23,463 nucleotides of DNA. Source: a virus. Shown piece after piece: positions 23,229-23,463 of this stretch. Within the stretch, counting starts at the first letter, position 1. Each line of letters begins with the position of its first letter. The notes beneath the pieces were generated by a model. The model ran no database searches and had not been told where the DNA came from. It saw only the letters and a list, made by a program, of their open reading frames with translations. The position numbers and the translations under genes are program-made. The stretch covers positions 1-23,463 of IMG/VR virus record IMGVR_UViG_3300014914_000473, one strand, 5' to 3'.

Positions 23229-23463
23229 AGTAGCTGTTTCAGCAGACGAGCCTGTGAAGGAGTCATCCATCCCCGAGGATGCAGTCCTCTTAGAAACCCC
23301 GGAGGCCGATGCGCTCCTTAAGGAGAAGCTGGCCGACGTTAAGCCGTGTGACCTTCCGTTGAGGGAGCCTCTCATCGAGCCTCTTTCACCTCCGTATCAG
23401 GTGGTGCTCTGGTTTAAGTATGATGAGCTTCGTACTTTGCTGGATGAGTACTGGAATGATCAC
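23170..23463 (+). CDS. Hypothetical protein, 3' end outside window
   Basis: The first 98 codons are visible; the frame is open to the last base. ATG 23170 has an AAAGGA site at 23154-23159 and overlaps the RusA-like gene by 59 bases; ATG 23215 would overlap it by only 14 but has a poorer site. The N-terminal ~55 residues are acidic, with many Glu, Asp, Ser and Ala, and look disordered. A more hydrophobic stretch (PYQVVLWFKYDELRTLLDEY) begins near the end. I do not recognise it. Confidence 0.55.
   Translation, partial: MSENHEQKSQLAEASMDSSEVAVSADEPVKESSIPEDAVLLETPEADALLKEKLADVKPCDLPLREPLIEPLSPPYQVVLWFKYDELRTLLDEYWNDH

Overview
The window looks like the replication and recombination region of a large tailed dsDNA bacteriophage. 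All genes lie on the + strand and are packed head to tail. Many start and stop codons overlap (GTGA, ATGA, TAATG and ATGGTAG junctions), GTG/TTG starts are common and Shine-Dalgarno sequences are strong. The gene set is virus-like: a family A polymerase without a 5'-3' exonuclease domain, a short DnaG-type primase, DnaC/DnaB-like proteins, a RecA and an SbcCD pair. It also has cellular-style processivity factors (a beta-type sliding clamp and a DnaX-like clamp loader), which small phages usually lack. I saw no rRNA, tRNA, integrase, capsid or tail genes. The host cannot be named from the sequence; the strong AGGAGG-type ribosome sites fit a Bacillota-like host but do not prove it.

Layout. 1-4763: 3' part of an SNF2-type helicase, an unrecognised Trp-rich protein, a Nudix-like hydrolase, a DnaC-like ATPase (probable helicase loader) and a DnaB-like replicative helicase with an unusual P-loop. 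4764-4864: the only clear intergenic gap, with a TTGACA promoter candidate. 4865-9041: primase, sigma-factor-like protein, beta-type sliding clamp, a Cys/His and helix-turn-helix protein and an unknown. 9045-13330: family A DNA polymerase with a Cys-rich insertion in the polymerase domain, a 13-codon mini-ORF, a lysozyme-like protein and DnaX. 13302-16196: a small zinc ribbon that overlaps a putative metallopeptidase, an unknown that may be a recombination mediator, and a candidate ssDNA-binding protein with a duplicated Pro/Ala tail. 16208-18373: RecA split by a 378-residue LAGLIDADG intein. 18354-23463: small unknowns, SbcD, an FmdB-like zinc ribbon, SbcC, a RusA-like resolvase and a gene that runs off the end.

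Together these form an almost self-sufficient replisome: loader, helicase, primase, clamp, clamp loader, polymerase and SSB. A recombination set (possible mediator, RecA, SbcCD end-processing and RusA junction cleavage) could support recombination-dependent replication as in T4. The sigma-like gene overlaps the clamp gene, which raises the possibility of clamp-coupled phage transcription. The most notable features are the polymerase insertion with a C-x37-C-x2-C-x5-C pattern, the intein in the RecA L2 loop, the altered DnaB Walker A motif and the overprinted zinc-ribbon/metallopeptidase pair.
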